Shown here piece by piece: positions 43,929 to 52,853 of a DNA stretch of 64,000 nucleotides. Origin of the DNA: Fidelibacterota bacterium (GTDB lineage: Bacteria > Fidelibacterota > UBA8477 > JABMPR01); contig JAIPJM010000013.1 of NCBI GenBank assembly GCA_021734255.1, forward strand, positions 1-64,000, read 5' to 3'. Below the pieces are notes generated by a model. It worked only from the letters and a program-made list of their open reading frames with translations. It searched no databases and was not told the origin of the DNA. Numbering within the stretch: position 1 is the stretch's first letter; each line of letters opens with the position of its first letter. The translations under genes and the position numbers were made by a program.

Positions 43929-44918
43929 TCAACCAGCAAGAATGGACGCTATGGTATTCTCTTCTTCTGGTGTCAAGCCTGGTGTATCAAGACCCTCGAC
44001 AGCCTCTTCAATTTGACTGACCTTCGATGCACCGATCAATGCCGAGGTCACTTCTTCCCGTCTCAAAACCCAGGTGATGGCCAGCTGGGCAACATTTTGT
44101 CCGCGCTTATTGGCCACTTTCTTCAAGGCTCTGACCTTATCCAACTGCTCTGCCTTGATGAACTCCGGTTTAAGATAACGACCATCCCGAACTGCCCGAG
44201 AGTCCGCGGGGAATCCATCCAGATACTTATCCGTCAGAACGCCCTGTGCCAATGGAGAAAACACGATTGAGCCTATGCCATCCCGTTTTAATTCATCAAA
44301 CAGGCCTTCTTCTGCCTGCCTGAAGAACATGTTGTATTTGGGTTGATGGATGAGGCAGGGTGTTCCCAGTTCTCTCAGTATTTTTGCTGCCTGTCGGGTC
44401 TGCTCCGGGTTATAGGATGAGATACCAACGTAAAGCGCCTTTCCACTGCGAACGATCTGGTCCAGAGCCCCCATGCTTTCTTCCAGGGGTGTTCCGGTAT
44501 CCGGTCGATGGTGATAGAAAATATCCACATACTCCAGCCCCATGCGTTTAAGACTCTGGTCCAAGCTGGCAATGAGATACTTGCGACTGCCCAGGTCGCC
44601 ATACGGTCCTGGCCACATGTCCCACCCGGCTTTCGTAGAGATCAGTAATTCATCCCTATACTGAGCCATGGATGCCTTCAATATCTTCCCAAAGGTGGTT
44701 TCGGCACTCCCATACGGCGGACCATAGTTATTTGCCAGGTCGAAGTGGGTAATGCCCAGGTCGAAAGCGCGGTGAATCATTGTCCGAGCCTTTTCATAAT
44801 CGTCAGTGGCTCCAAAATTATGCCACAGACCCAGCGATATCTTTGGCAGTTTAATGCCGCTGACACCACAACGTCCATAGCTCATATTGCTGTAGCGGTT
44901 TTCATCTGGGGTATACAT
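43929..44918 (-). CDS. Aldo/keto reductase, YghZ-like
   Basis: 329 residues. It resembles L-glyceraldehyde-3-phosphate reductase (YghZ): SLGLWHNFG, GITHFDLANNYGPPYGSAE (catalytic Asp and Tyr), STKAGWDMW, and GLEYVDIFYHHRPD. It is a TIM-barrel NADPH-dependent reductase for aldehydes. The frame is open 55 codons further up (to 45083), but that extension matches nothing in the family. The ATG at 44918 follows GAGGTAAGG and gives the usual N terminus, so it is preferred. Single gene. Confidence 0.92.
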   Translation of the reverse strand: MYTPDENRYSNMSYGRCGVSGIKLPKISLGLWHNFGATDDYEKARTMIHRAFDLGITHFDLANNYGPPYGSAETTFGKILKASMAQYRDELLISTKAGWDMWPGPYGDLGSRKYLIASLDQSLKRMGLEYVDIFYHHRPDTGTPLEESMGALDQIVRSGKALYVGISSYNPEQTRQAAKILRELGTPCLIHQPKYNMFFRQAEEGLFDELKRDGIGSIVFSPLAQGVLTDKYLDGFPADSRAVRDGRYLKPEFIKAEQLDKVRALKKVANKRGQNVAQLAITWVLRREEVTSALIGASKVSQIEEAVEGLDTPGLTPEEENTIASILAG

Positions 44919-45131
44919 ACGCCTTACCTCAATTTTTAGGTGTTGTTTTGCCCGCACCCCACCGGTTGATTCGAGCCAGTCAGCAATTATGTCTGCCTGG
45001 TCATTCAGGGTGAGTGCCAGATCGGTCTTCTGGGTCAGCCAGGTACCTTCAAGGATTATCTTCGGACATAGTTTTCTGCTCATACGGGTCGATGTATTCT
45101 GAAATTAATGCTCTGGATATATAATAATAAA

Positions 45132-45155
45132 AGAGGCGTAGTATCCTACGCCTCT
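45132..45155 (-). terminator. Rho-independent terminator after the SDR gene
   Basis: A stem AGAGGCGTAG / CTACGCCTCT with a 4-nt loop, followed on the minus strand by TTTTATTATTATA. It lies about 33 nt beyond the SDR stop. Confidence 0.85.
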
Positions 45156-45188
45156 GCTAAATCAATTCATACTGTCAATCGTTACGGA

Positions 45189-45905
45189 TTACCAGGCGAT
45201 TGGCTTCCCATCTCTGAAGAATCCACCAGTCGGACCATCTTTGGGAAGCTTAGCCGCCCACAAGATGCCTTCAACACCCTCCTCGATGGAGCGATCTGCA
45301 TCTGGTCCACCCATATCAGTCCTGACCCAACCAGGGCAAACGGAATTCACCTTAATGCGGGTGTCTTCAAGTTCTGCAGCCAACACGCCTGTCAGTGCAT
45401 TCAATGCTGCTTTTGACATGCGATAGGCTGGCCATCCGGCTTCCATTTTCGATACCGTGCCCATGCCGCTGGAAACATTCACGATACGTGGCTGCCGTGC
45501 TTTCTTCATGAGATCATAAAATGCCTGCACCATACGCAAAGCCCCAACAGCATTGATAGAATAGGCTTCCTCCACCAGATCCGGATTTACTGTGAAACAG
45601 GTGACTTTGCTCTCACGCCCACCTGGTTCTATGATAACACCTGCATTATTGATCAGAATATCCAAATGATCGAATTGGGACTGAACATATGAAGCCAGTG
45701 CGGTGATATGACGGCCTTTGCTCACATCAGCTTCAAAGCCTTCAACATTCAACCCTTCTTCCTGAAGTTTCGCCGAAGCATTGTCAATTTCAATCTTGTT
45801 CCGACCGATCATGAACACTTTGTATCCATCTTTAGCCAGGGCAACTGTCAGTGCATGGCCCAAGCCTCTATTCGCTCCAGTCACGACTGCTACTTTACTA
45901 TACAT
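45189..45905 (-). CDS. Short-chain dehydrogenase/reductase
   Basis: 238 residues with the full SDR set: TGANRGLG (cofactor loop), LINNAGV, the catalytic Ser in VNVSSGMG, and YRMSK (catalytic Tyr and Lys). The late CPGWVRTDMGGPDA is also typical. The Arg after the glycine loop (MIGRNK) hints at NADPH use. It resembles carbonyl reductase-like members; substrate unknown. Single gene with its own terminator. Confidence 0.93.
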   Translation of the reverse strand: MYSKVAVVTGANRGLGHALTVALAKDGYKVFMIGRNKIEIDNASAKLQEEGLNVEGFEADVSKGRHITALASYVQSQFDHLDILINNAGVIIEPGGRESKVTCFTVNPDLVEEAYSINAVGALRMVQAFYDLMKKARQPRIVNVSSGMGTVSKMEAGWPAYRMSKAALNALTGVLAAELEDTRIKVNSVCPGWVRTDMGGPDADRSIEEGVEGILWAAKLPKDGPTGGFFRDGKPIAW

Positions 45906-46065
45906 TATTCGAGAACTCTCCTCGCTAAATTTTCAAAATTCCACCAGGCATTATTTCCTGGCTGATGATGCTATTCTATAATGGATAGAAAGGACTTTGA
46001 CAAGTTTTTTATGCGGAAGTATTTGATTTTGGGCGAGGCTTGACTCGTAAAAAGATCGGTTACCA

Positions 46066-46095
46066 ATAAAAACGCCAGATCACAGTGATCTGGCG
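46066..46095 (-). terminator. Rho-independent terminator of the cold-shock gene
   Basis: A perfect 10-bp stem CGCCAGATCA / TGATCTGGCG with a 3-nt loop and TTTTTATTGG on the minus strand, 27 nt beyond the cold-shock protein stop. The plus-strand side is followed by CCTTTAAATT, so weak bidirectional action is possible. Confidence 0.9.
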
Positions 46096-46121
46096 CCTTT
46101 AAATTCTAAATAAAATCAGAA

Positions 46122-46334
46122 TTATGCAGGTGAAACGTTTTCTGCCTGAGGTCCTTTTTCTCCCTCTGTTACATTAAACGTTACGTTCTGTCCGTCGCTT
46201 AAAGTGCGACGCCCTTCGGCATTGATTGCGCTGTAGTGTACGAATACATCCGGGCCATCTTCCTGCTGGATGAATCCATAGCCCTTTGCATCATTAAACC
46301 ACTTGACAACACCTTCAACTAATTGATCCGTCAT
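46122..46334 (-). CDS. Cold-shock-domain protein (CspA family)
   Basis: 70 residues, one OB-fold. RNP1 is KGYGFIQ and RNP2 VFVHYSAI, preceded by GVVKWFNDA. It binds single-stranded RNA/DNA as an RNA chaperone. AGAGG lies upstream of the ATG. The long leader between the start and the candidate -10 box (about 120 nt) is in keeping with cold-shock mRNA leaders, but whether it is cold-regulated is not shown. Confidence 0.96.
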   Translation of the reverse strand: MTDQLVEGVVKWFNDAKGYGFIQQEDGPDVFVHYSAINAEGRRTLSDGQNVTFNVTEGEKGPQAENVSPA

Positions 46335-46451
46335 TTTTACCTCTTGGTTAAACTATGCCTGGAATACCGGCTTTTTTCTTTCAGGTTTAAACAAATGTCT
46401 TGCACGAATAAAATAATTCTGATTGAGACTTGCCTGATTAACGCTCGGAAT

Positions 46452-46458
46452 ATTATAG
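46452..46458. promoter_or_regulatory. Overlapping divergent -10 boxes between the cold-shock and M23 genes
   Basis: On the minus strand TATAAT (46457-46452) is a perfect -10, but no good -35 is visible, for the cold-shock gene. On the plus strand TTGCCT (46430-46435)-N17-TTATAG (46453-46458) could serve the M23 gene. The two -10 elements overlap, so the promoters may compete. Confidence 0.35.
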
Positions 46459-46569
46459 GATTGATTGTAAAAAACAAACATTTTACTGGTTAAGTCCAAT
46501 CTTCCTATTTCAATGGGGGCGCTGATTTTTGATATGGGAAACTGCCAATCCTACTTACTTTAAAAGCTG

Positions 46570-47727
46570 ATGAAAAATTCATTTAATATATGGATTCTGA
46601 TCTTCCTGATCCCTTTGACAATTATGGGACAGACAGATGATCTGGACCGACAGATCCAGGACCAGGAACGAACCCTGAAAGAACTTCGAAAATCCATCGA
46701 CCAGCTCAATTCAAAAATTTCCCGCTCTCAAAAAGATAAGCAAGCCACTGCTGCTGAAATTCACCGTCTCGATAAGCAGATCACGATGATCAGTCAATTA
46801 AAGCGAGAACTGCAGAAAGAAAGCCGGCTTAAAGAACAACAGATAGACCTGTTGATCGAAACCATTAAAAGCACGGATGAAAAGATCACCGCGTTAAAGA
46901 AACGAGCAGCCCGCCGAGCGGTTTATGCATATAAGCTGGGCCGGAATAGAGATATCGATCTACTTCTCACCTCAGGGGACATCAATCAAGCGCTGCGCCG
47001 ATCCACCTACCTTTCGGCAATAACCAAAGCCGAAAAGCAGACATTGGCGGAACTGGAAGCAATGATACAATCCAACCGAAGCAACCAGAACAATCTGGCC
47101 AGGACCGTTGGGAGTCTTAAAAGAAACATTGAGGAGCGTGAACGCGCCAGCCGGGATATCGCAGCCAAACAGGGAAAGAAGAAGCGACAGCTCAAGAATA
47201 TTGATCAGAATATTACAGCCTTAAAAGCTGACCTGGAAACCAAGCAGCGCGGAAAGCAAAAGCTTCAGGAGACGATCAGTGAGCTTATCAACCAGCGGGC
47301 CAGCAAATACAAATCCACCAGTAATTTTGCCAAAAACAAAGGTTCACTCCGGTGGCCCGTTCGTGGTCAGCTTGTCGGGCGTTTCGGCCCACACAAAAAT
47401 GAGAAGTTGGGCACTGTAACACATAACCCTGGTATCGATATTGCCGCAGCAAAGGGGAAGGATGTCCATGCTGTTCAGGATGGCTACGTGGTTGCCATCA
47501 CCTGGATCCCAGGATATGGCAATACGCTTATCATCGATCATGGCGACAATTTCTACACGGTCTATGCCCACATTGACAATATCAAAGTCGCCATGGATAA
47601 CAAGATCTTTCTGGACCAGGTAATCGCGCAGGTCAGTGACACTGGAAGCCTACATGGCTCTCGGTTGCATTTCGAGGTCTGGCAGGGAGAAAACAAGGTC
47701 GATCCCATTATATGGCTGCGTCGCTAG
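46570..47727 (+). CDS. EnvC-like murein hydrolase activator, M23 peptidase domain
   Basis: 385 residues. A signal peptide (IWILIFLIPLTIMGQ) is followed by a long coiled coil (about 20-255, heptads rich in Gln, Lys and Glu) and a C-terminal LytM/M23 domain (about 265-385). The zinc-ligand pattern looks complete: HNPGIDIAA, YTVYAHIDN and LHFEVWQG. Unlike the catalytically dead E. coli EnvC, this one may be an active endopeptidase. It acts in the periplasm during cell separation. It overlaps the start of holB by 16 bp. Confidence 0.92.
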   Translation: MKNSFNIWILIFLIPLTIMGQTDDLDRQIQDQERTLKELRKSIDQLNSKISRSQKDKQATAAEIHRLDKQITMISQLKRELQKESRLKEQQIDLLIETIKSTDEKITALKKRAARRAVYAYKLGRNRDIDLLLTSGDINQALRRSTYLSAITKAEKQTLAELEAMIQSNRSNQNNLARTVGSLKRNIEERERASRDIAAKQGKKKRQLKNIDQNITALKADLETKQRGKQKLQETISELINQRASKYKSTSNFAKNKGSLRWPVRGQLVGRFGPHKNEKLGTVTHNPGIDIAAAKGKDVHAVQDGYVVAITWIPGYGNTLIIDHGDNFYTVYAHIDNIKVAMDNKIFLDQVIAQVSDTGSLHGSRLHFEVWQGENKVDPIIWLRR

Positions 47728-48836
47728 AGCATTTTCAGATAATTGGCCAAGAGGCCACGATACAGAGTTGGCAGACCCTGATCCAATCGGGTCGCTTTGG
47801 TCATGCCCATATACTCAGCGGACCTTCAGGTGTGGGAAAAGATGCGCTGGCCATTTACATCGCAGCCAGTTTGAATTGTCAACAGGAGGGTGATGGCGCC
47901 TGTGGTGTCTGTGCTTCCTGTCGTCAACTGATAAATATTGAACATTCCGCCCTTCATCTGGTCTTCGCCTTACCCCGACGCTCTGCAAGTCAAACAGATC
48001 CTCTTGCCGGAATCAAAGATGGCGAAATGGATGAAATCAACAAAATATTAGCCAAAAAATCTGCGTGGCCCTACTACCGGATACAGATAGAGGGTGCTAA
48101 TGATATCCGTATCCCCTCCATCCGACAACTTCGAAAGGAGATCTATCTGGCAAATGATCCTGGAACCACCCGTGTCGTGATCATTTTCAGTGCCCACAGG
48201 ATGAATGTGGAGGCAGCGAACGCCTTGCTCAAGATTCTTGAGGAGCCGCCACCATCAACGGTCTTTTTGCTCACAACAGAATATCCAGATCGCCTGCCAG
48301 ACACCATTCGCTCCCGCTGTGCGCTTCACCATGTACCTGAACTGAGTTGGCAATTGGTTCGTGATGACCTGATCAAAAAGAAGGGTCTGGACCCTATGCA
48401 GGCAGAGGTCTGCGCCCGCATGGCAGCTGGCGACCTGACCCAGGCTTATCATTATGCTGAGCAAGATAACTCTCTCTGGTTGGACAGGATTCGCGGGACC
48501 CTTAATAGTTTGGCGAGCCAGGATTTCGCCTCTGTTTACAAACAGGTCCAGATCCTTTGTGACAAGGAGCTGGAAGATGACGAGTCTCGCCAACAGTACC
48601 TGTCGCTCCTTATTCTATTATTTAGGGATGTTGCCGTCGGACAGGGCGTAAGCGAGACAAGCCTCTGGGTGAAGCAGGTGGAACAGCTCAACAAGCTCTA
48701 TCCTCAGTGTGATAGTGCAAAGGCAATACAAACGATTGAAAAAACAAAGGATGCACTCAGGCGGAAAGTTCATTTGCAGCTTGCGCTTACAGCTTTATTT
48801 TTTGAATTGCGAAAACACTTGAGAGGAATGGCCTGA
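47712..48836 (+). CDS. holB: DNA polymerase III, delta' subunit
   Basis: 374 residues, a clamp-loader AAA+ subunit. IIGQEATIQSWQTLI and HAHILSGPSGVGKDALA (P-loop, with Asp where Lys-Thr/Ser is usual) precede the zinc module GACGVCASC. ANALLKILEEPPPSTVFLLTT and DTIRSRC (the SRC arginine-finger motif) are present. The altered P-loop fits a delta' subunit, which does not hydrolyse ATP in many species. The neighbours holB-ricT-metG-tatD-rsmA form an order conserved in many phyla. Confidence 0.94.
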   Translation: MAASLEHFQIIGQEATIQSWQTLIQSGRFGHAHILSGPSGVGKDALAIYIAASLNCQQEGDGACGVCASCRQLINIEHSALHLVFALPRRSASQTDPLAGIKDGEMDEINKILAKKSAWPYYRIQIEGANDIRIPSIRQLRKEIYLANDPGTTRVVIIFSAHRMNVEAANALLKILEEPPPSTVFLLTTEYPDRLPDTIRSRCALHHVPELSWQLVRDDLIKKKGLDPMQAEVCARMAAGDLTQAYHYAEQDNSLWLDRIRGTLNSLASQDFASVYKQVQILCDKELEDDESRQQYLSLLILLFRDVAVGQGVSETSLWVKQVEQLNKLYPQCDSAKAIQTIEKTKDALRRKVHLQLALTALFFELRKHLRGMA

Positions 48837-48896
48837 ATCAGACGAACTGAATAAGAACCACATGCCTCATGGGCAGTGGTCAGGATATATAATACA

Positions 48897-49826
48897 ATGA
48901 CTCAATATACACATCATACCAGCCCCAGCGCTGAGGATCCAAAACCGGATAGTCCAAAATATTTCAAGGTCAGTTTTAAAGGCAATCGCCGGGAAACCTA
49001 CCTGAACCCACAGAAGCTCACCCTTAAGGCTGGCAATTATGTCATTGTGGAAGCAGAGCTTGGTGAAGATATCGGGGTTATATCCCCCACATGTGGTCAT
49101 GGTGAGGGCTGTAATCGCAGCCCCAGCAAAGAACCCCAATTCAACAATCGAAAGAGCGGGGAATCTATTCGCAACCTATTACGGGTGGCCAATGAGGGTG
49201 AGATCAATAAATACCACAACAACCGTCGCGATGAACCTGAGGCTTTCGACAAAGGCCTGGAGCTTATTAAGAAAAACAATTTGAACATGAAGTTGGTCGA
49301 TGTGGAATATCAGCTGGACCGGAAAAAGGTCACCTTCTTTTACACGGCGGAAGAGCGTGTTGATTTCCGCCAATTGGTGAAGGACCTGGCCTATGCCTTC
49401 AGAACCAGGATCGAGATGCGCCAGATCGGTGTGCGGGATTATGCCAGACGCCTGGACGGTCTGGGTTCCTGTGGACAACAACTCTGTTGCTCACGATTTA
49501 TGGATGGATTTGAACCGGTCACCACCCAGTACGCCAAGGACCAGAACCTCCCCATCAATCCCAGTAAGTTGAGCGGTGCCTGCGGAAAACTGAAATGCTG
49601 TCTCTGCTTCGAGTGGGATTTTTATCAGGAGGCCAGTAAAGAGTTTCCATCAACCGGTGTTCCTATCGACACAAAAGATGGGATGGGAACCCTCATATCC
49701 AACGACATCCTGAACCGCCGCTGTACCGTACTTATGGAAGCAGGTGGGACCGAGGTCTTTGAACTTGAGAAAATTCAGAAACTGTTAAAAGAAATGGATG
49801 CGGATTACAAAGAGAGAAAGAATTAA
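48897..49826 (+). CDS. ricT: PSP1-domain protein, RicT
   Basis: About 309 residues. The PSP1 C-terminal domain is clear: VTFFYTAEERVDFRQLVKDLAYAFRTRIEMRQIGVRD, then the cysteine signature LGSCGQQLCCSRF, and CGKLKCCLCFEW. In Bacillus, RicT (YaaT) belongs to the RicAFT complex with Fe-S clusters that promotes RNA maturation. The cysteines here fit such a cluster role. The frame opens at a GTG at 48876; the ATG at 48897 with AGGA about 11 nt upstream is preferred. Gene order with holB and metG matches the conserved cluster. Confidence 0.93.
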   Translation: MTQYTHHTSPSAEDPKPDSPKYFKVSFKGNRRETYLNPQKLTLKAGNYVIVEAELGEDIGVISPTCGHGEGCNRSPSKEPQFNNRKSGESIRNLLRVANEGEINKYHNNRRDEPEAFDKGLELIKKNNLNMKLVDVEYQLDRKKVTFFYTAEERVDFRQLVKDLAYAFRTRIEMRQIGVRDYARRLDGLGSCGQQLCCSRFMDGFEPVTTQYAKDQNLPINPSKLSGACGKLKCCLCFEWDFYQEASKEFPSTGVPIDTKDGMGTLISNDILNRRCTVLMEAGGTEVFELEKIQKLLKEMDADYKERKN

Positions 49827-49833
49827 CCCTGAT

Positions 49834-51708
49834 ATGTCGCGATTTTACGTTACCACCCCAATTTACTATGTTAATGATGAGCCCCATATTGGCCATGCGT
49901 ACACAACCATCCTGGCAGACGTAGTCGCCCGATTCCATCGCTCTCTGGGAGACAACACTTACTTCCTTACTGGCACTGACGAACATGGACAGAAAGTACA
50001 ACAGGCGGCTGAGAAACGGGGCGTTGACCCCCAGCAGCACGTCGATGAATATGTGGTCCGATTTCAAGAAAAATGGGACGCCCTGAACATCCAATATGAT
50101 CAATTCATTCGAACAACACAGGATAGTCATAAAGCGGTGGTCAGTTACCTGCTGCAAAAGCTCTGGGACAAGGGCCTGATCTATAAAGACACGTACGAAG
50201 GCTGGTATTCTGTCGCTGAAGAAAGATTTTTAACCGACAAAGAATATGAAGAGGGTGAATGGCGGGATGTCAAACAGCTCTCGGAGACTAACTATTGGTT
50301 CAAGATGTCTGCCTATCAGCAGGATCTTATCGACTACATCCATGACAACCCGGATTTCATCCAGCCGGATTTTAGAAAAAATGAGGTTCTGGGATTTCTG
50401 CGTCAGGAATTGGGTGATCTCTGTATTTCACGTCCAAAGTCAAGACTGAACTGGGGGATCGAACTTCCTTTTGATACAGATTATGTGACTTACGTCTGGT
50501 TCGACGCCCTGACCAACTACATTTCTGCCATTGGCTATCCAGAGCGGGAAGAGGAATTCAAAACCTGGTGGCCCGTTGACTACCATCTTATTGGAAAAGA
50601 CATCCTGACGACCCACGCTGTTTACTGGCCTACCATGCTCATGGCTGCTGAACTCCCGCTGCCTAAAACCATATTTGCTCATGGCTGGTGGCTTATGGGC
50701 GAGGAAAAAATGTCCAAATCCCTGGGGAATGTTGTCAAGCCTCTGGACCTAGCCAACGAGTATGGTGTGGATGCCCTGCGCTATTTTCTTATGCGTGAAA
50801 TGACACCCGGGCAGGATGCCAGCTTTACCCACGAGGCTTTCGTCTTGCGATACAATTCAGACCTGGCAAATGACCTGGGTAATCTGGTGAACAGGATCAC
50901 CAAATTGATCGGCCGCAATTTCGATCATGTCTTGCCCGACCCGGGTGAGACCAAGCCAGAGGATGCAGACCTGATCCAGATTGTAGGCGAACTTCAGAAA
51001 AAGGTCCGTGAGGAGCTGGATCTGATGCGTGTCAATTATGCTATCCAGCATGTTTTTGATGTCATGCGGGAGATCAATCGCTACCTGGAAGACATGGCAC
51101 CCTGGAAATTGATGAAAACCGACCGAGAGCGGGCTGGAGAGGTCTTATATAACGCAGCTGAGGCACTCCGATTAAGTGCGGTTCATCTCTACCCCGTCAT
51201 GCCGGAAAAGATCGCTACCCTTCTCGAGGTCATGGGTACATCAGCCAAGGCAAGATTTGAGGAAGACGGCTGGTTTGAGTGGGGCCATAACAAGCCCGGA
51301 ACCGTTCTGGGTGAGACCAAGGGTCTTTTCCCCAGAATCGAGATCAAAGAGTCCACGGAAGAGCCGGCAAGCCTGGACATAAAACCGGAGATCAGTTTTG
51401 ATGACTTCATGAAGATGGATATCCGCGTGGCCACGATCATCAAGGCTGAGAAACATCCCAATGCTGACAAACTTTTGAAACTACAGGTCGATCTGGGAGC
51501 TGAACAGCGCCAGGTAATTGCTGGAATCGCCGATCATTGGGCACCAGAGGATTTGGTGGGAAAATCTGTTTCTATAATAGTGAACCTGAAGCCTGCCAAG
51601 ATCCGGGGCGAGATATCCCAGGGCATGATCCTGGCCGCCGAAGATGACAACACGGTCTCTCCCCTCATCCCTCTGAAAGATGTTGAGGCAGGCGCCAAGG
51701 TCAGGTAA
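49834..51708 (+). CDS. metG: Methionyl-tRNA synthetase
   Basis: 624 residues. Class I synthetase with HIGH-type PHIGHAYTT and KMSKSLG. The C-terminal OB-fold tRNA-binding domain begins DFMKMDIRVATIIKAEKHPNADKLL. The segment after GWYSVAEERFLTDKEY has no CxxC pairs, so the zinc knuckle of some MetRS types is absent. The frame runs 12 codons further upstream into ricT; the ATG at 49834, 8 nt after the ricT stop and beginning MSRFYVTTPIYYVN, is the expected start. It charges tRNA-Met for initiation and elongation. Confidence 0.97.
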   Translation: MSRFYVTTPIYYVNDEPHIGHAYTTILADVVARFHRSLGDNTYFLTGTDEHGQKVQQAAEKRGVDPQQHVDEYVVRFQEKWDALNIQYDQFIRTTQDSHKAVVSYLLQKLWDKGLIYKDTYEGWYSVAEERFLTDKEYEEGEWRDVKQLSETNYWFKMSAYQQDLIDYIHDNPDFIQPDFRKNEVLGFLRQELGDLCISRPKSRLNWGIELPFDTDYVTYVWFDALTNYISAIGYPEREEEFKTWWPVDYHLIGKDILTTHAVYWPTMLMAAELPLPKTIFAHGWWLMGEEKMSKSLGNVVKPLDLANEYGVDALRYFLMREMTPGQDASFTHEAFVLRYNSDLANDLGNLVNRITKLIGRNFDHVLPDPGETKPEDADLIQIVGELQKKVREELDLMRVNYAIQHVFDVMREINRYLEDMAPWKLMKTDRERAGEVLYNAAEALRLSAVHLYPVMPEKIATLLEVMGTSAKARFEEDGWFEWGHNKPGTVLGETKGLFPRIEIKESTEEPASLDIKPEISFDDFMKMDIRVATIIKAEKHPNADKLLKLQVDLGAEQRQVIAGIADHWAPEDLVGKSVSIIVNLKPAKIRGEISQGMILAAEDDNTVSPLIPLKDVEAGAKVR

Positions 51709-51749
51709 ATCTACTGAACGAGTTACTTTAAGCATTCAGGGAGGATCAG

Positions 51750-51977
51750 TTGAAATTTTTTGGTTTTATAGGGGCAGCTTTTATGGCAATCATAGCGATT
51801 GTGGTGGCAATTTATTCTTTAGATGCTACAAAGTGGTTATTGGTGTTCTCCAGTGGGACTTCAGCCATATTCTTTTTTGTCCATGGGCCCTACTGGACAC
51901 CGGAGAAATCTGCCCGGATTTTTGGTGACCTGGCCTCTAAAAAAGACAGTCCAGCGGATTCTGAGATACCTGGTTAG
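51750..51977 (+). CDS. Small hypothetical membrane protein with TTG start
   Basis: 75 residues. Two hydrophobic segments (FIGAAFMAIIAIVVAIYSL and WLLVFSSGTSAIFFFVHG) are followed by a polar tail. It starts at TTG, supported by GGGAGGATCAG just upstream. The frame is closed tightly between metG (41 bp) and tatD (21 bp). No family recognised. The strong ribosome site and position inside a housekeeping operon argue that it is real. Confidence 0.65.
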   Translation: MKFFGFIGAAFMAIIAIVVAIYSLDATKWLLVFSSGTSAIFFFVHGPYWTPEKSARIFGDLASKKDSPADSEIPG

Positions 51978-51998
51978 CTCACCATCTAATCGTTTGAT

Positions 51999-52772
51999 AT
52001 GATCGATACCCACTGCCATCTGAACATTGAACCCCTGCTGGGGAGGGTTGATGAGATACTAGAACATGCTGCCGAACAGGGTGTTGAGCGTTTCATGGTG
52101 ATAGGGATCGATATTCCCACATCAGAGATCGCTGTGCGGCTGGCTGAGGAGCATCCCCAGATCTACGCGTCTGTGGGAATCCATCCCAATGATTGCGCCA
52201 AAGCCCCAGACAACTGGCAGAATCATATCGTTGATCTGCTGGATAATGAGCGCGTGCTTGCAGTGGGTGAAACCGGCCTGGATTACTACTGGGATGATGC
52301 ACCGCCTGACCTGCAAAAGATCTTCTTCCGAGATCATCTTGATATGGCACTGGCCACTGGTAAACCGGCAGTGATACATAATCGGGATGCCAATGATGAT
52401 GTGCTCCAGCAGGTTTTAGAGCACGGCAATACCAAAGGTGTCTTTCATTGCTGGCCGGCTGGTTGGGATATGGCTAAACCATTGATCGAGAAAGGCTACC
52501 ATATTTCCTTTACCGGTACCGTCACCTTCAAGAACAATAAAACCGTCCAGGACGTTGCTGCCCGAATGCCGCTGGAAAGACTCATGCTGGAGACAGACAG
52601 TCCCTTTCTTACCCCTGCACCCCATCGCGGGAAGCGACCCAACGAACCCAAATATTTACCCCATATTGCAGAAAAGGTCGCCGAGCTTCGCGATATCGAT
52701 GTTGATGAAGTGGTCAAAACTACCACTGCAAGCGCCGAATCGTTCTTCGGATTGAATGCTTTCAATCAATAA
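51999..52772 (+). CDS. tatD: TatD-family metal-dependent DNase
   Basis: 257 residues, an amidohydrolase-type TIM barrel. Metal ligands are IDTHCHL at the N terminus, VGETGLDYYWDD, PAVIHNRDA, FHCWPAG and MLETDSPFLTP, all typical of TatD. Members are 3'-5' exonucleases or DNA-repair nucleases. It lies between metG and rsmA as in many genomes. Confidence 0.95.
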   Translation: MIDTHCHLNIEPLLGRVDEILEHAAEQGVERFMVIGIDIPTSEIAVRLAEEHPQIYASVGIHPNDCAKAPDNWQNHIVDLLDNERVLAVGETGLDYYWDDAPPDLQKIFFRDHLDMALATGKPAVIHNRDANDDVLQQVLEHGNTKGVFHCWPAGWDMAKPLIEKGYHISFTGTVTFKNNKTVQDVAARMPLERLMLETDSPFLTPAPHRGKRPNEPKYLPHIAEKVAELRDIDVDEVVKTTTASAESFFGLNAFNQ

Positions 52773-52795
52773 AACTTTGAAAGGTTTCGTTGGCG

Positions 52796-52817
52796 GGAAC
52801 GTAGCATGCTACGTTCC
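52796..52817. repeat. 22-bp perfect palindrome, REP-like, between tatD and rsmA
   Basis: GGAACGTAGC joined to ATGCTACGTTCC reads the same on both strands. An outer GTTGGC (52789-52794) / GCCAAC (52824-52829) extends the symmetry with slight asymmetry. Palindromes of this form typically accompany RAYT transposases, and one such gene is at 56381-56887. The element lies just before the rsmA start and could affect readthrough from tatD. Confidence 0.75.
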
Positions 52818-52853
52818 TACCAAGCCAACCATCAATCAGTTGTGGTGCTTAGG

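Noticed and set aside
44919-45083. 55-codon N-terminal extension of the aldo/keto reductase
   Set aside because: It matches nothing in the family, and a strong ribosome site sits before the ATG at 44918.
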